Shown: piece by piece, positions 24,673-36,620 of the stretch
How positions within the stretch are numbered: the stretch's first letter is position 1
Layout of the letters: the number at the start of each line of letters is the position of its first letter
Assembly (NCBI GenBank): GCA_947034885.2
Contig: OX344755.2
Span: 7,442,501 to 7,506,500 of the forward strand
Source of the DNA: Thuidium tamariscinum
Taxonomy: Eukaryota > Streptophyta > Bryopsida > Hypnales > Thuidiaceae
Direction: 5' to 3'
DNA: 64,000 nucleotides
Translations under genes and position numbers: made by a program
Notes under the pieces: generated by a model
Database searches by the model: none
The model's input: the letters and a program-made list of their open reading frames with translations, nothing else
Told to the model about the DNA's origin: nothing

Positions 24673-27159
24673 GGGGATAGCACCACAATCACTTGCTTCC
24701 TTAACGTCACCTGCTGGTATAGAGAGAAGTTTCTCGTACTCGCCGAACCCCCAACTGTCGTACTATTGTTTAGGAACAAGCCCACACATGAGGTGTGCAC
24801 ATGTGACATTGCTTTTGGACCACTGTGTTGCACACCAAGGATGATAAACATGTTGGCAAGAGCAAAGGATTATGTCCCAAATCAGAAAGCCATTACAACA
24901 AATAAAGTCTGAGGGGAGGGCAACTTTTCTATTCTACAGAACCATTACGTCCTCGTCGTTGCATAATGGTAGCGGCCTCATCATCACATTGTCTTGTCCT
25001 GCCGAGAGCTCCTTCAAATAAGTTTTTAGCGCGCAGAGACGACTATTGGTCGCTTTCTTGGTATTCTTGGCTCGACAGAGGGACTGCTCACATGTTGACT
25101 TCGTTGTTGCCAAAGCAGAGAGATTCTTGACGTTCGAGTAGAGCATCCTAAAAATAGGGCCGAATCCAGGTAGGGCCACGGCAGTAGCAATTTCTTCCTC
25201 TCCAGCAATGACATTGAATTGTTGTCCAGCCTCCAGCAACGATGACTTTATTTGTTCCACGACTTCAAAGGAAGCCTGCCATTGCAATGCCGATTGTGCC
25301 ACCTTTGATTGCAGGACCTCAATGTCTTCATCAACGCATTTCAGTTTACTCTCTAAAGTGGCCATGAGGCTTTCCACTTCGTTCTTTCTAGATAGACAGT
25401 TCCATGAATTTGTTAGAGGTCAATGTCAGATGGTACATAGCATGCAGTAGTTTAAAACTTCACAGAGAAGAAATGCACTGACACAGAGTACCTACAAGAG
25501 ACAAAGGAAGTCCCAACGATTGAATTACTAGAATTAGAACACATTTGTACTAATTAGTAATGGTCAGGAATACTGAAACTGCATAGTAGTACTATAAGAG
25601 TAAAAGTGAGGACTTGTGCTAGAGTAGTCCTCCTCAGTAGTACTTGTAGTACTCTTCTTTATCAGCAATAGTAGTGTATAGTACTCATAGTACACGTGAA
25701 CACAATAAGAGTTAAGGATATGAGAGAATGTGAACACGACTAGTACTATGACCAAACAGAAGGGCAATACATGGTCCATGAAGTTCATAACTCTACAGCT
25801 TGTACATATGAAACTGATGTGCGAAAAAGGAGGTTACAAAAAAAGAGTTGTGATACTGTACTATATCACTAACAAGACCATAGAAGTGTTTATGTATACC
25901 TCAAAAGTGAGAAGAACTAGAAATTGAGTACTAATGCAATGGCTAGTACCATAGTTAGCAGAGCATATGAAAACTCTGAAGACAAAAAATAAAATTGAAT
26001 TGCTAGTACTATTCTGAATTGTACATACTGACGCTTAGTGGAGGTATAGTGCAACTAAAGAGTTTCTAATACTGTGGGGAGGACTACAGAAGAGGAGCTC
26101 TCATACAGAGTGAAGTAGGTATGAGAGAAAAAGAACTGTCCCAAGCAGTATTCACGTATTATTGACATTCATCACTGTAAAGAGAAGAGGAATGATAGCA
26201 ATTGGAGTACTACAATACAGACCTAGGACAGCAGAGGAAAGCACAAATAGCAAGAGTTAGTATTGTAGCTGCCATTGTTGGCAAATGTACATTCCGACCC
26301 CCAAAATGTGACATAAAATAGTGTTTGGAAAACTGAGCCAAAGAAGGTACAGAAGTGTGGAGAAAATGATGGAAATACCTTATTTTGGTGACCTCTGGGT
26401 CGTGCCGTGGGAAATCAATCAGGGGAGGACGTTTTTTCAGATTGTCCGTGGATGCACCCTCGAGAGCGACATCAGACTGCATATCCCCCAGTGCTGACCT
26501 ATCAGGTACAATGTCGATGTAGTCATTGAATCCCTCAGAGTCGTAGACGTCAATTATCGACACATTCCGCAAATTCGCCAACGCTTGAATCCACGCCTTC
26601 ACCCGTTGGGAGTAGAAATGTCGCTGCCTAGCATTTGTCTCACTTGCAAATTGCGCCCAGTTCACACTCTTGTGTTGAACCTTATCTAAGACAATCCCTA
26701 TGGCAAATTCCTTTGCCACATGAGCAAGTGCATGACTCTTTTGGTAGCAGCGACAGTATAAACTCTCAACATCAAGCTTCATTTCTTTGGATAGCTTCTC
26801 CGCCAACAAAAATCCATTTCTGCTTTTCTCTTTACCAAACACAGCCTCCACTTCCTTTAGAGTTATATCCTTCCCTATCTTCAATCTGTGTGTGTTAATT
26901 CCTTCATGGAGAAGATAGAAGCGGGTTGCAAATACCTCTGCAGTCATGGCAGGGGGGGGGGATGTGGGCGCTTCATTCCCACCCTTGGATTTAAGTGATC
27001 ACAACCAGGCTCTTGTTTACAAAACTACTCCTACGGGTGTCTAAGCGTCAAACCCACTGTGCCTTCCAAGCAATGGATCTTTTGCTATTCTAATTGTCCT
27101 AACGCGTGAGTTGGTTACTCCTAACTACCTTAGGTGGGTACTCGTTTCATTCTCTTGTT

Positions 27160-27545
27160 CTACTTCTCACTACTTCTACGTTATGTGTTTCGTTCTCTTG
27201 TCCTACTCTACATATTTGCGTTAGACTACTTGACGTGTTTGCGTTAATCTATTCTACGTAATCGTATTCCTTTGGTCTACTCTACATGATCGTATTCTTT
27301 TAATCTATTTCTACATATTTGTATTTGTCTTAGTTCAGTCTACGTCTTCTTCTACTCTATGTATTTGTATTTGTCTTGGTCTAATCTACGTCTTCTTCTA
27401 CTCTATGTATTCTTCTACTCTACGTATTTGCATTTATCTTGGTCTAATTTACATCTTCTTCTACTCTACGTATTTGCATTTGTCTTGGTCTAATCTACGT
27501 CTTCTTCTACTCTATGTATTCTTCTACTCTATGTTCGTGTGTTCA
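27160..27545. repeat. Minisatellite inside the LTR-like fossil
   Basis: Several copies of a roughly 45-60-base unit built from TACTCTACGTATTTGCATTT, GTCTTGGTCTAATCTACGT and CTTCTTCTACTC follow one another with small length changes. The + strand is pyrimidine-rich. No protein is implied. Confidence 0.65.
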
Positions 27546-28486
27546 TCATTTTCTTTCTCTTTATGGTTGTCTTCCTATTCGTGATTGCTAATCACCGGAC
27601 CTTAATCTTACTTGGGGTGTTACCCTTTTCCTACTAACTAAGTCCCTATTGCATCAATTAATTCAAATCAAAGGAAGGTTTAGAGGCCCACCTCCGTTCC
27701 GTACGTCCGGTCCTCTTCACTCCACGCCACGTCCATCATTGCCATGTCTTGGTCCCGGCTCTTTTAATTATCCCCTTCTGGGTGTTTCTTACAAGTAGGT
27801 CTTTTTTGCAACTACTTCCCCACTCTACTAGTGTCTACTATTTCCTAGCTCAACTAATTTCTATACTATCCCCTAAACCAACTAGTTTCTAAACTACCCC
27901 CTAACCCAACTAATTTCTATTTTTTCCCCTTTAACTATCTCTAGTCTAATTTCCCTTTCTACTATCCCTAATCTAATTTTTTCCCCTTTTTTCCTAGACT
28001 CAAGCCCTTGGATCCAAAGCCCCGACCCGACCCCTGGACCCCAAAGCCCCGACCCAACCCCTGCTGCGGTGCTGGCGCAGTGCCCGGCTGCAGTACTGGC
28101 GCGGTACCCGACTGGTGCCCGGTTGTAGTACTGGCGGGGGGCCCGGCTGGCGCTGGCTGAGGCTCCAATTGGGGGGCTTCGGTTGGTGCTGGTTGCAATG
28201 GTTTCTTACAAAATCTACCCTTAATTGGGCTAATATTTATGCAAGGTGCTTTTCAAAGTACAACCACATTCCACTCTACCTAAGGAGCCTCCTAATTGTC
28301 ACTTTGTTGGATACTGAACGTTGCAATAGTGCCAAACATGTTGGACACTAAACATTGGTTCTACCCCAAGGGAGTTTGCTTTTGACACCCCGCTAAGACT
28401 TGGAGGGGTCAAAGCTCCGCCGTGGAGGTGACCTCTTTGACACTTGACTAAGACCTTTTGTTTCTCTAGATACTTAAGAAGCCAAG

Positions 28487-28633
28487 GCTTCGCCGTCCCC
28501 TATGGGACTAGATTAACCCCGTGAACAAGAGAAGAGGGGGAAGAGAGGGAGCATATAATGCTTAGAGTACTACTAGTCAAAGCTTCGCCGTCCCCTATGG
28601 GACTAGATTAACCCCGTGAACAAGAGAAGAGGG
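28487..28633. repeat. Short direct duplication inside the LTR-like fossil
   Basis: About 52 bases starting GCTTCGCCGTCCCCTATGGG occur at 28487-28538 and again at 28582-28633 with almost no change. The near identity means the duplication is young or present in the source LTR. Confidence 0.7.
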
Positions 28634-30881
28634 AGAGGAGAGTGAACACAAGGTGCAACATACTCTCAAAGTCACCTCCCTAGTAATCCCTCGGTTTCTC
28701 CCAAGTTCTCTCCCACAACACCTCTCAATAGTTTCCACAATACAAGAGTGAACCAAGATCAAATTACATAAGTCTCCACCAACTTGGGGGGGTCTCAAGT
28801 CCCCAAGTACAAACCGCACTTACCAAGGGTGTAAAAACCCCAAAAGACCATCAAAGGCTCCTTTGGCATCAAAAGCCAAAAGAAATCCGACATAACCCGG
28901 GCCCAATAGTCCTCTTCCCTTAAATGGTGAGGAGTGAGAAAGAGAGAGAATGAGAGGAGAATGCCGCCCCTTTTATATCCAAAAGGGAGCAACCCCCCCC
29001 CCTTTAATCTACTAAGAATAACTAGATGAGGGAATTTAGGAGGTCCGTACATGTTCACCCATCCCAAATCTAATTATCCACCTAAAATCTACACAATTTG
29101 AATTGAGAAATTCAAATCTTACCTAACCTTACAAGAACTTGCAAAACCACCTAATTTACCTTCCCCAAAATCTACAAGTTCTCACATGGGAGAAGTTCCC
29201 ATGTGTTCCCACCTACTTAATTTGAAATTACTTACACCAAGCACTTGGAGCCACCTCCACTAACTTTTTGAGGTGGTACTTGCTCTCGCATGTGTCCGGA
29301 GTTCCCCATGCGTTCCCTATACGTTCCCTACGGCCATTGAGGCCCAAACTCCCTAAAAAAGCATTGGGGGGCCTTAAACCCCCATTTCTCCTCCATGTGC
29401 TGTGCCCAAAAAGCTAACTTTTGGAATTTAGCTCCGAATGGCAAACGGATTGCGCCATTGGGTCCGGAAGGCCATAATTAGTCTAATGGAAACCTTACAC
29501 CCCTAAAACTATGTCCAAATTCTCAAGGAATCTTAGTGTAAGCTGGGGTCAAAGTTGGGATAAATTCCCAACTTTTGGAGTTTGGCAATTTTGGACCCCA
29601 AACCTTCACCAATCTTCTAAGTAGATGGAAGGGGGTAGGAATAGACCCAAGATAGGCTTCTTTCCAATGTCGTATGGCCCCGGTAAGCCGGTCAACTGCA
29701 GCTTCCGTCATTTAATTTGTCAGTTGGGGAGGAATGTCGCCGATTCGGGATTTTCCAACTATCGATTTGTCTTGAAACTTGGGGAAGCGCTCCGTTGGTG
29801 TGAGACCGCCTCGACGGATTTTTAGTGGGATTTTACCGCACTTTGGGATATTCTTTCGAATTCCCACCCAAAGTCCACCGCGGTTGACCGTCTGGGAAAA
29901 TATCCAAACCATGTCGGGAAATTCCCAAACTTTAGAGGGGACCACCCATGGGATCCCCCCACTTGGATGCAAATCTGCATCCCCACTGCGTGCTCCTAGA
30001 ATTAGGAAATCGCCCGGTACCTGCATTTCAAGGTTGGTATTTCGCTCGTATTTTCTTTGATGCTATGGGGAGTGGGGGATTCCTCCTAGATCCCCCTACG
30101 AGGACTTCCTAGCCTAGACAGGGCCTTTTTAGGCTTCTTACCCTAATCCTACACATTTCTATCAGTTTGGCATCTATTTAGCTAAGACAAGGCCCGTTTT
30201 GGATGTAAACTATCCTAAATCCCACCTAATGACCAATTGGCATATTGATATGTGTAATGCCAATACCGTTTTAGTGCCCTTTTGTGGGTTTTATAAGCCT
30301 AATTACGCCTTAGTTTATGTAGGAATCCGAAAAAAGAACCCGTGAGTCCCCGGTGACGAATCGGGGACTCACAGGGGACGCTTGTCATCTGCACTTAACA
30401 CGGCCAATTGCTTGAGGCATTCCCACTCCGTGAACTCCCGCTCTACCTTTGCTTGCTTCTTCTGTGGACGTTGTTGCTGGGCTTTCTGTGCAGTGTTGTA
30501 GACGATGTCCTCACTCTCAAGCGAACCACCAGAACCCCCGTGTTCTACAGGAAGTGACGTTCCAGAGGATGAGCTGCCGCCACCAAAAACCTATGCTGCC
30601 TTCCTCTTGCGTGTGGAAGGCTCCCTTGCTCTTGAGCTCCTCGTTCCTCCTTCCAAGGTAGGTAGGGGTGTCATGTCAGCCCTCTGTTTTCTTTTGTCTG
30701 TGGAGGCAGTTCTGGAAGGAGGTGGCATGGATGATGGCCCCTTTCTTCCACTTTCCTCGACTGCATTAGCCCTTCTCCCTTCCGTAGGGGACGCATGTCC
30801 TGCATTAGTCGCTTCTCCAGCACTATTGTTCGATCCATGTGAAGTTGCCTTCGGACGTATAGTTTTCTTCATTTTTGCCAT

Positions 30882-32048
30882 TTCTTGAATGCAGGACACG
30901 TCCGGAATTCAGAGAACATAGAAATTGAGCGTGGGCATTTCAGATTGCACCCTAAACTCTGAAATCTAATGCAGCAAAACCGTATCTTGGAAAATACTAC
31001 AAAACAGTGGAGGACTAATTACCTCATACACGAAATGACAATGCAAATGTCCTAGCATGTCAGGTACAATTCATTTTTTGCCTAACCCTATTGCATTGAA
31101 CTTACAAAGTAGACACATCAAAGAGGCAACAGCAAATTGCACGCTCTTAGTGCGACATACTTGACTACTTAAGCAAAAGAAGCAGGACGTTGCTTAGGGG
31201 AGGCAAATGCACCAAGGACGCGAGTACTTACCGCTTCAGAGGACAAGTCACAGCAGCCGCCACCGTCAACCCTTGCCCGTCACGAAGTAGCGCTCCTTCG
31301 CAGTCCGCAGCTTCTGTCCTCCCAGATCGGTGGTCCAATGCTCCGAACCCGCTTCCAAAACCACCTCCCGCAATTCCTACCCAAAATTCTGAACCCTAAG
31401 AGCACATCTGCTGTAAGCAATGGCCGAAACGGGTTGTGAGTAGGCGTCCGAAAGTACGCATTTCAAGAGAGTCATCAAACATTCCAAGACTCCAAATCCA
31501 AACTTTGAAGGCGCAACAACTTCAAAGAAAAACACAAGTTTGAGTTCTGGTATTTCGTAGTGTCTACGAGCATCCTTGCTTCCCAAAAAAAGGAGTAGGA
31601 AATGCACTTTGTACCTCAATTTTGAAGCTCCAGCACAATTCACCATCGCCAATTTCGACCTTCCCACACCTGCATCGCGCACTCAAAATTTCGCCAACGC
31701 CAACAAAGAGAGAGCGCCATTTTTTGAAAATTCATCCACAACAGTTCAACTACAAATTCATCCATCTATGAATCCATTAATGACCACAAGTTGGCAAGGT
31801 GGACCCTAATGACTTTCATCCTACATCGAATGACAAGTTAGGATGTACAGCTGATGTAAGCACTTAATGTGCATCGTTGGACGCCCACAATCAATGCTCT
31901 GCCACGATCGGTTATGAACACACGTCAGTCCAGAGAGACATTTGCAGTTTGATCAACGGACCAAAACACTTGCCCGTAGTACTCATAGTATTCATAGTAC
32001 TAGGCAGCAGAAATCCAATTTTTCCAAAAAGGCTATAGAAAACAGCTA
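30882..32048. other. Right subterminal region of the large transposon
   Basis: No convincing gene. It should hold the promoter of the - strand coiled-coil gene. Frames on both strands at 31190-31809 overlap each other and have no domain. AGTACT-type words cluster at about 31976-32001, mirroring the left subterminal cluster. Confidence 0.45.
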
Positions 32049-32067
32049 GTGTTTCTTGCAACCACCC
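32049..32067 (-). repeat. Right terminal inverted repeat of the large transposon
   Basis: GTGTTTCTTGCAACCACCC, the exact reverse complement of the left end, followed by TATT at 32068-32071. Confidence 0.85.
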
Positions 32068-32071
32068 TATT

Positions 32072-33577
32072 ACATATTCCGCCGCACATATGTCTTTAAA
32101 ATGCAAGGAGTGTACCCCTGAGTTACAAATCTATTGTTGTTGTAATGTGATTGATTTGAATTTCTTCCTTATTTAGGGTAACCACTACTCCTTCTAATGT
32201 TGCATGTTTTTGGTTTTCTTGAATTACAACAATTGAGATGTTGTATTTGAATTTATGAATACATACACAATGAAGTTTGTAAGTTCTTGTACAATAGATA
32301 ATAGAGCATGTAGTAATTTGATCTTTCAAACCATTGGGACAAAATGGGCATTTTAGATGAGGAGTGTGTTATATATGTGAAGGTCTTTGTTGGATGGGCA
32401 ATCATGAATAAGTGCATCTAACTAAGCTCAAGTAGTTAACGATTTTGAGTTGGTTGTCTATAAATTTGTTGGTGCTTCTGCATCCCTTCTTCAACAACAA
32501 GTTTTTATTCATACTTTTGAAGAAAACCTCTATTTGTTGTGTAGATCATGGGTGTTGCAAATGTCAATGCCTTTTTGTTTGAGATCTACTTTGTTTCATG
32601 ACTTGGGCATCTTAAAATTCAAGGAGCATAAAAAAAGCTTGAAGGTGCTAGTGTGGGCTATATAAGACTTTGTTGCTTGTAGTGGCAAGAGCCTACAAAA
32701 TCCTAAGGTTTGGATTACCCCAATTTTATGATTTACAATTTTGTGAGTGCAAGTTCTTTGAGCCAATTTTAGAAATTTAGAATTATACATAGATGAAGGA
32801 ACATGTTTGTTGTCGTGCTATAATTTTCTTCATTTTGATGGAGATATGATTTTGTTACCAGATTGTATATATGATATACATTGAGTACACTAAAGACATT
32901 CATTTTGTATAGCATTCATTCAATTTTTGACCTACATTGTATTCATTAACATGGTAATAAAAATTCATGGAGTTCAATGTTTGTTCTTTGTGTCTTGTAC
33001 TTTTTTCTCATCGGTGTGGTTGCATCATTTTCTTGTTTGGTCTACAATTTTGTTTTTCTTCATGTAAGATATACACAAAGCTCAAATTGAATTTCAATTC
33101 ACAAGTGAATTTGGTTTCTCTAATCCTTATTGAAATATTTTAGTGCATTTGCTACTTCAACCAAGTAGGATTCAACCCAAAACCCAAGCTTTTCTTTTAC
33201 ACATGACTATTATAAACTTTGATCATACACCTTTTGAAACCATATGGAAATTGGTAAAATATTATATATATATATTCTTTGTACTTTCTTTTCATATACG
33301 CTAGCTTTTGCCTTCTTTTTATTATCTTTTCTTTTTATAAAGAATATTACCATGAAAAAAATTCATTGACATAAATAGTATAATTAATGATAGGGGCCAA
33401 AATGTAGGCCAATTTTTCAAATTATAAAATTATAGGGTCCCCTTTATTTATGCCTAGGAAGTATATAACCCCTTTAAAATATCCCATTGCTTCACGGGGA
33501 GGTCAAAATATACATATAGCATCCTCTCCAAGCCAAATTATTAAGTGTGTTATAAAATCAAGGGCTATTTTTAGATG
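32072..33577. other. Intergenic, no feature seen
   Basis: AT-rich spacer. Frames at 32450-32665 and 32596-32790 overlap on opposite strands and show no family signature. Confidence 0.55.
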
Positions 33578-33582
33578 GCAAA

Positions 33583-35705
33583 TGTCGTACGCGTAGTCTA
33601 GCAGAAAGTACCTTTATCACACCCAAACGTGATAATATGACACGGAATATCGTCCCAAGAGATTCCAGACGTTACTATTAGTTGCGGTTTCCAATTTCTA
33701 GGCTTTTCGGCTCAAAAACCCCAAGTTATTACTTTCTTCCGGAACACGACCTTGTGTCCGAATTCCAATCCGGATCCGTCACTCCACTCTTTCCGGATCC
33801 GTTTCGGATCCGTCACCTCTATCCGGATCCGTCTCTCCACTCTTTTCGGATCCGAATTACACCTTTCCCAGATCCGTCTCAATTCGGATTCCGATTCCGT
33901 CACTCAATAATCGGTTTTAGATACCCCTATTTTATCCTCAGGGGGTCCTCTCTTGATCTTTAGAGGGGTAGGGACTTACCACTCGTAAACCTCACGTTCT
34001 CTCCTCTCAAACAAAACACACAAAGACACCCAAATATATCCGATGTTGCATTAGGGGCGGATCCGGATCCTCACAACTTCCCGGATGGCTCTGAGCCAAT
34101 CCGGTTAGCAGGTCACTCAGGACTACTTTCACTCACCCTTACTACAACGACAGATCCAAAGACATCGAAGCCCAAAAGGACGTACTTCCCTAGATCGGTG
34201 GATTGACTTAGTGGTTGGCAAACCTTCTGGTGGACGGAAACTTTCCTCTTGGCAGCTGCTTAGCTCCGCACGGATCCACCCTTGTGGTTCCGGAACCTCC
34301 TCCACGCTCACACTGGATCGCCGTTCTAGCGAATTAAAGGCTCCACGCACAAACGCACAACTCTAAATCCAAGTTCTAAGAAGCTGGTCACTCAGTTCAG
34401 ACCTCAGTTGCTTAAGAATCTGGATTCCTCCTCACCCGTCCCTCTTGCCTCTCAACACCCCAACAAACACACCAAGAGAGACTCAAACATAAGTCAGAGC
34501 TGGAATGTCCATTTGACGGCTCAAATTAAAGAAGGAAATGAAATACAATGGAATATGCACTAGGAAGGAATGACAGGCCAACTAACTTGCCTGCCCCTTA
34601 AAAGCCCAAATCAAAACAAAAGTCAACGCCCTAACAAGCCAAAAAGGCACCATGGAAATCAGGGCAACCAATCAGTGAACACCCCAAGATATCCGGAACA
34701 TTTGGTCACAACCAACTGTCCCTAAAAATTCAGATCTCCTAAAAATCCGAAATCCGGAATCCGGATCCACATTCTGAAAATCAGATTCAGATTCTAGAAA
34801 TAAATTTAAACTAAGTGGAGATAGCCTTTAAGCTACCTCTCCCAATGCGCCATCTTCAAACTGCTCCCACTTTGACTCCCTGGTGTCATCACAAAAGCCT
34901 TCGTGAACTGGAGTAGTCTTGATTGCCGCTTGGGTCCAAATCTCCCGTTCCGGGTCAATTTCCGGATTCCGGATCTCTTAATCCAGATCCATTCCGGATT
35001 GATTATGGATCCTTTAACCTATCCGGAACATTCCAGATCACAATCATTCCCGAATCTGGATCCTCAATATTTACGGGTCCATTCCGGATCCATTCCGGGT
35101 CCATTCCGGATCCATTTCGGATCCATTTCGGATCCGGATCCTCAATATTTACGGAACATTTCTGTTCCTAAATATTTCCGGATCCGGATCCTCAATATTT
35201 ACGGAACATTTCTGTTCCTAAATATTTACGGATCCGGATCCTCAATATTTACGGAACATTTCTGTTCCTAAATATTTCCGGATCCAGTGCCGATAGTACC
35301 AAAATACTTTTGGACTACTATCTGGGTTCTGGTTTCCGGTAAGGACAAAAAATGTAATCTTCCTCCTTAACCATTTTGTCTCAATAAAGAGACCCTATGG
35401 TTTGCTAATCCATATTTAGAACATTCACAGCCGGAATTCCTAAATTTTTGGAATCCCTAAATTTCCGGATCCCTAGAAATCCGGAATCCGGAATCCGGAT
35501 TGTTTTCGGATTGTTTTCGGATTGTTTCTGGATTTTCCAGAATATGGATCATAGTTCCGGAATTTCTAGTTTCGGAACCCCTTACACAATAAAATGCTCT
35601 AATTTGTCCTACTCCTATGTTTAAACTTCAAAAAAATCAAAGAAACGGATTATTCTAGCAAGATATAATATAACACTATATTTTAGACATTTTCGGATTG
35701 TGACA
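33583..35705. mobile_element. GGATCC-rich solo-LTR-like fossil, 2.1 kb
   Basis: It starts TGTCGTACGC and ends TTGTGACA, with the TGTC..GACA ends usual for LTRs. It is flanked by GCAAA (33578-33582) and GTAAA (35706-35710), a 5-bp duplication with one difference. Two dense fields of TCCGGATCC words lie at about 33770-34060 and 34720-35580. Repeated Phe-Arg-Ile and Pro-Asp-Pro frames in these fields are translations of the repeat, not genes. No retroelement protein is visible. Confidence 0.5.
35130..35285. repeat. Tandem repeat, 50-bp unit, about three copies
   Basis: Units begin GGATCCGGATCCTCAATATT at 35130, 35180 and 35230, with a decayed start of a fourth at 35280. Each continues through ACGGAACATTTCTGTTCC. 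The copies are almost identical. Confidence 0.85.
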
Positions 35706-36224
35706 GTAAAACATTTTTTTAAATTGCAAGAAAATTAGGCAAAATGTGTTTAGTTCAAAGCTTGTCAAAGTTGCAAAACAAAACAACCTTACAATAATAT
35801 ATTATTATAGAAAATTTGTGTCCAAATCAACAAAAAATCAGCAAAAAAGTGTTGATTTGGTCTAACACTTCTATGTTGATTTAGTGCAATTGACTTGGAC
35901 GGTATGTATCAAAAACTTGTTGAATTTTTTGTTAAATTTTTTGTTGATTTGGTCATGTTGTGAAATAATTTGAAAATTTTTTAAATTGAATAAAACAATC
36001 AACATTTGACACGTGGCAATCCATGTGGCACCAAAATAACACATGTCATGCATGCATGTCCAACACCTAGGTCAATGTCCACATGGCGGTCAACATTGAC
36101 CGCCACCTCAATGGGGTGATGGCATGGAGGTTTGAACCCCCCACCCCACAGTTGGGAGGGAAGGGTTCAAACCACCAAGCCACCTCCAAGTTTATTTAGT
36201 ATATAAATCTTTTTAAACCCGCCA

Positions 36225-36620
36225 ATGTTCAATTTTTGTAAGTTCAGCTGACTTTAGAGCTCATTTAGGCATAGTAAATCACTTCTTTTATAAAAACTTT
36301 GAACTAATGAAAGTTGTAGATTGAAGTTAAGTTTCATCTACAAAAATCCTTTTGACATTTGGAGCTTTTAATAGAAAGTTATGGCCAAAATTCAGAGACA
36401 GTGTTAAAAAATGTCAATTTTTTTTTCAAAACACTATCTCTGAATTTTGGCCATAACTTTCTATTAAAAGCTCCAAATGTCAAAAGGATTTTTGTAGGTG
36501 AAACTTAACTTCAACCTCCAACTTTCATTAGTTCAAAGTTTTTATAAAAAAGTTTATTTACTATGCCTAAATGAGCTCTAAAGTCAGATGAACTTACAAA
36601 ATCCAAGTTGTGAATGTTTA
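36225..36620. repeat. Long near-perfect hairpin
   Basis: Arms of about 170 bases (about 36236-36405 and 36427-36601) are close to perfect reverse complements around a loop of about 20 bases. A transcript would fold into a long double-stranded RNA stem. It lies inside the CACTA-like element. Confidence 0.85.

Larger units (their letters stand above)
26963..30373. mobile_element. Solo-LTR-like retroelement fossil, 3.4 kb
   Basis: The sequence begins TGTGGGCGC and ends GGGGACTCACA (TG..CA), and GGGGA flanks it on both sides (26958-26962 and 30374-30378), a 5-bp target duplication as left by LTR retroelements. It has no reverse transcriptase, protease, integrase or capsid coding that I can see, so it is a solo LTR or a non-coding relative with a very long LTR. 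A TATA-like TATAAAAGG lies on the - strand near 28970. The exact duplication implies a fairly recent insertion, younger than the transposon gene it entered. Confidence 0.65.
24934..30881 (-). pseudogene. Unrecognised coiled-coil protein gene of the large transposon, interrupted
   Basis: Exons on the - strand: from 30881 to 30374, resuming at 26962 and ending at 26379, then 25387-24934. The 26379/25387 join is a GT-AG intron that keeps phase. The N-terminal ~150 residues are basic and Ser/Pro/Gly-rich with RKRK-type nuclear-signal-like stretches. The middle is mixed helical sequence (for example FATRFYLLHEGINTH). The end is a coiled coil (MATLESKLKCVDEDIEVLQS) with a short acidic tail and a stop. 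One in-frame stop lies at 30593-30591, and the frame also slips at a run of C next to the insertion. A 3.4-kb solo-LTR-like fossil sits in the coding exon. I know no family for it. Shared strand and enclosure by the same terminal repeats suggest an accessory transposon protein, perhaps DNA-binding. Confidence 0.6.
13892..32067 (+). mobile_element. Large Sola-like DNA transposon carrying a SET methyltransferase gene
   Basis: The ends are GGGTGGTTGCAAGAAACAC and its exact reverse complement (19 of 19), flanked on both sides by TATT, a 4-bp target duplication. The element is about 18.2 kb. Removing the nested elements leaves roughly 13.4 kb. It encodes a DDD/E transposase (+), a SUVR-like pre-SET/SET/post-SET protein (-) and an unrecognised coiled-coil protein (-). 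Four-base duplications are known for Sola transposons, and the transposase motifs look like that family, but I assign it from memory without an alignment. All three genes contain in-frame stops, so this copy is dead. Two short elements in this window have related ends. Confidence 0.82.

Noticed and set aside
27160-27545. Repeat field considered as a CRISPR array
   Set aside because: Units vary in length, no unique spacers separate them, and the window is eukaryotic.
30449-30888. Frames on the + strand
   Set aside because: Antisense of the basic, Ser-rich first exon of the coiled-coil gene, which continues in frame beyond them on the - strand apart from one stop.
13892-32067. Large element as a Polinton/Maverick or a Helitron
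   Set aside because: No polymerase, capsid, protease, Rep or helicase coding is visible. Its DDD/E transposase, 19-bp inverted ends and 4-bp duplication fit a cut-and-paste transposon instead.
33682-35271. Open frames rich in Phe-Pro-Asp and Phe-Arg-Ile on the + strand
   Set aside because: They are translations of the TCCGGATCC repeat field in several frames.
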